From contig JAZGTN010000058.1 of assembly GCA_037783415.1 (NCBI GenBank), forward strand, positions 4,004,001 to 4,068,000: a stretch of 64,000 bases of DNA, written 5' to 3'. The notes below the pieces were generated by a model. The model made no database searches. It was given only the letters and a program-made list of their open reading frames with translations, and was not told the DNA's origin. Below, in pieces: positions 63,441 to 64,000 of the stretch (position 1 is its first letter; every line of letters begins with the position of its first letter). The translations under genes were made by a program, and so were the position numbers. The stretch is from Leptasterias polaris (lineage: Eukaryota; Echinodermata; Asteroidea; Forcipulatida; Asteriidae).

Positions 63441-64000
63441 TTGTAAGAAGGACTGTGTTTCCATGCGACGGATTATCTGTCAAAAGTGTCTGCTTTTGTG
63501 CAACTTAAGTGAGGCATACAGGGCATTTAAGGACAAGTATCCAGAACTGAAGGTGGGTTTTTCAAAATTGGCGGAATTAAAGGCCCAAGTATTGCGTTGT
63601 AGCTGGAAGTAGTGGTACACATTCCGTGGGTGTCTGTACCCATCATCAAAATGTAAAGCTGATGATCCATGCCGTTGACATTCCTCATTTTCGTGGATCC
63701 TACAAAAACCTGCTTGCTGAAATCACCTGTAACCCTGGCACTATGGACTGTTTCCTGGGAAAGTGTTCTATGTGTCCCCAGGTTGCTGAATTGAAGCAGA
63801 AAATCATGGAGGAGATAGAAGAGGAGCTAGGCCATTGATGAAATATGTTACAAGCAGTGGATATCAACATCCAGACCGATCAACATTAGAAACCATGACA
63901 GCAGAGGTTAATTCATTCTGTGATCGGTTTTCAGAGAAGCTTCTTTAGCTAAAACGGCATGAATTCATAGCCGACCAGCAGGCAAAGTTTCTGAATTACC
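63440..64000 (+). pseudogene. third transposase-like copy, runs off window
   Basis: KKDCVSMRRII, LLLCNLSEAYRAFKDKYPEL, KVGFSKLAEL, a frameshift near 63610, SVGVCTHHQNVKLMIHAVD, CFLGKCSMCPQ, then further frame changes after 63838, MTAEVNSFCDRFSEKLL, a TAG, and LKRHEFIADQQAKFLNY up to the window end. This is the zinc-ligand and linker part that precedes the D...D core in the same broad family as elements A (CLCQRHQN) and B (CLCEYCAN). The core would lie beyond 64000. At least three lesions, so this copy is inactive. Confidence 0.65.

Noticed and set aside
1..64000. LTR retrotransposons, tRNA or rRNA genes
   Set aside because: I found no paired long terminal repeats with TG...CA ends, no gag/integrase motifs, and no cloverleaf with A and B boxes.

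Overview
The window is eukaryotic, AT-rich, repeat-dense and gene-poor DNA with GT-AG introns. Extracellular-module exons (LDL-receptor class A, fibronectin III), L1-like and CR1/L2-like retrotransposons, a RAG1-N-terminus-like transposon, short 3' tails ending in TTATTATT and an excess of the palindrome TAGGCCTA suggest a marine invertebrate, most likely an echinoderm or another invertebrate deuterostome. That assignment is inference. No rRNA, tRNA, CRISPR or bacterial-type operon is present.

Layout. 1-800: 3' fragment of a LINE reverse transcriptase. 2.25-16.9 kb: a tandem family (called R1 here, period about 2 kb) full of TGACGTCA palindromes. One copy is split by a 7.8 kb DNA transposon (TE1, 6104-13905) carrying a three-exon gene for a >1500-residue protein whose C-terminal part has the acidic motif series of FEN/XPG-type (PIN-like) nucleases, followed by a cysteine-rich CXC-like domain. 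17.3-22.7 kb: an L1-type LINE with ORF1, an interrupted ORF2, poly(A) and an 11-bp target-site duplication; an empty-site paralogue lies near 25.3 kb. 27.1-31.6 kb: a hAT-like MITE inside a putative exon, a VVVPD minisatellite, a 320-bp tandem duplication holding antisense Helitron-type helicase fragments, and a decayed ORF with a PHD-like finger and a cysteine-protease-like domain. 34.08-39.39 kb: a second DNA transposon (TE2) with long inverted repeats carrying a spliced minus-strand gene that resembles the N-terminus of RAG1 (N-RAG-TP type); it is nested in a MITE. 40-42 kb: foldback elements and a tandem duplication. 43.2-46.8 kb: a ~127-bp satellite split by a 2.95 kb CR1/L2-like LINE. 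48-55.6 kb: two diverged members (A and B, minus strand) of an invertebrate transposase-like family; a third decayed member runs off the right edge. 57.3-59.3 kb: three minus-strand exons of a host gene with FN3 and LDLa modules, all in phase 1. 59.3-60.6 kb: a Tc1-like MITE.

Most genes are transposon genes and do not form a pathway. The main observation is that TE1 (FEN-like nuclease) and TE2 (RAG1-N-like) share the terminus TAG(A/T)CCGTGGGCT and both appear to make 3-bp target duplications, although their proteins look unrelated. Host coding DNA is limited to the FN3/LDLa exons and a few putative exons supported only by splice sites and reading frame.
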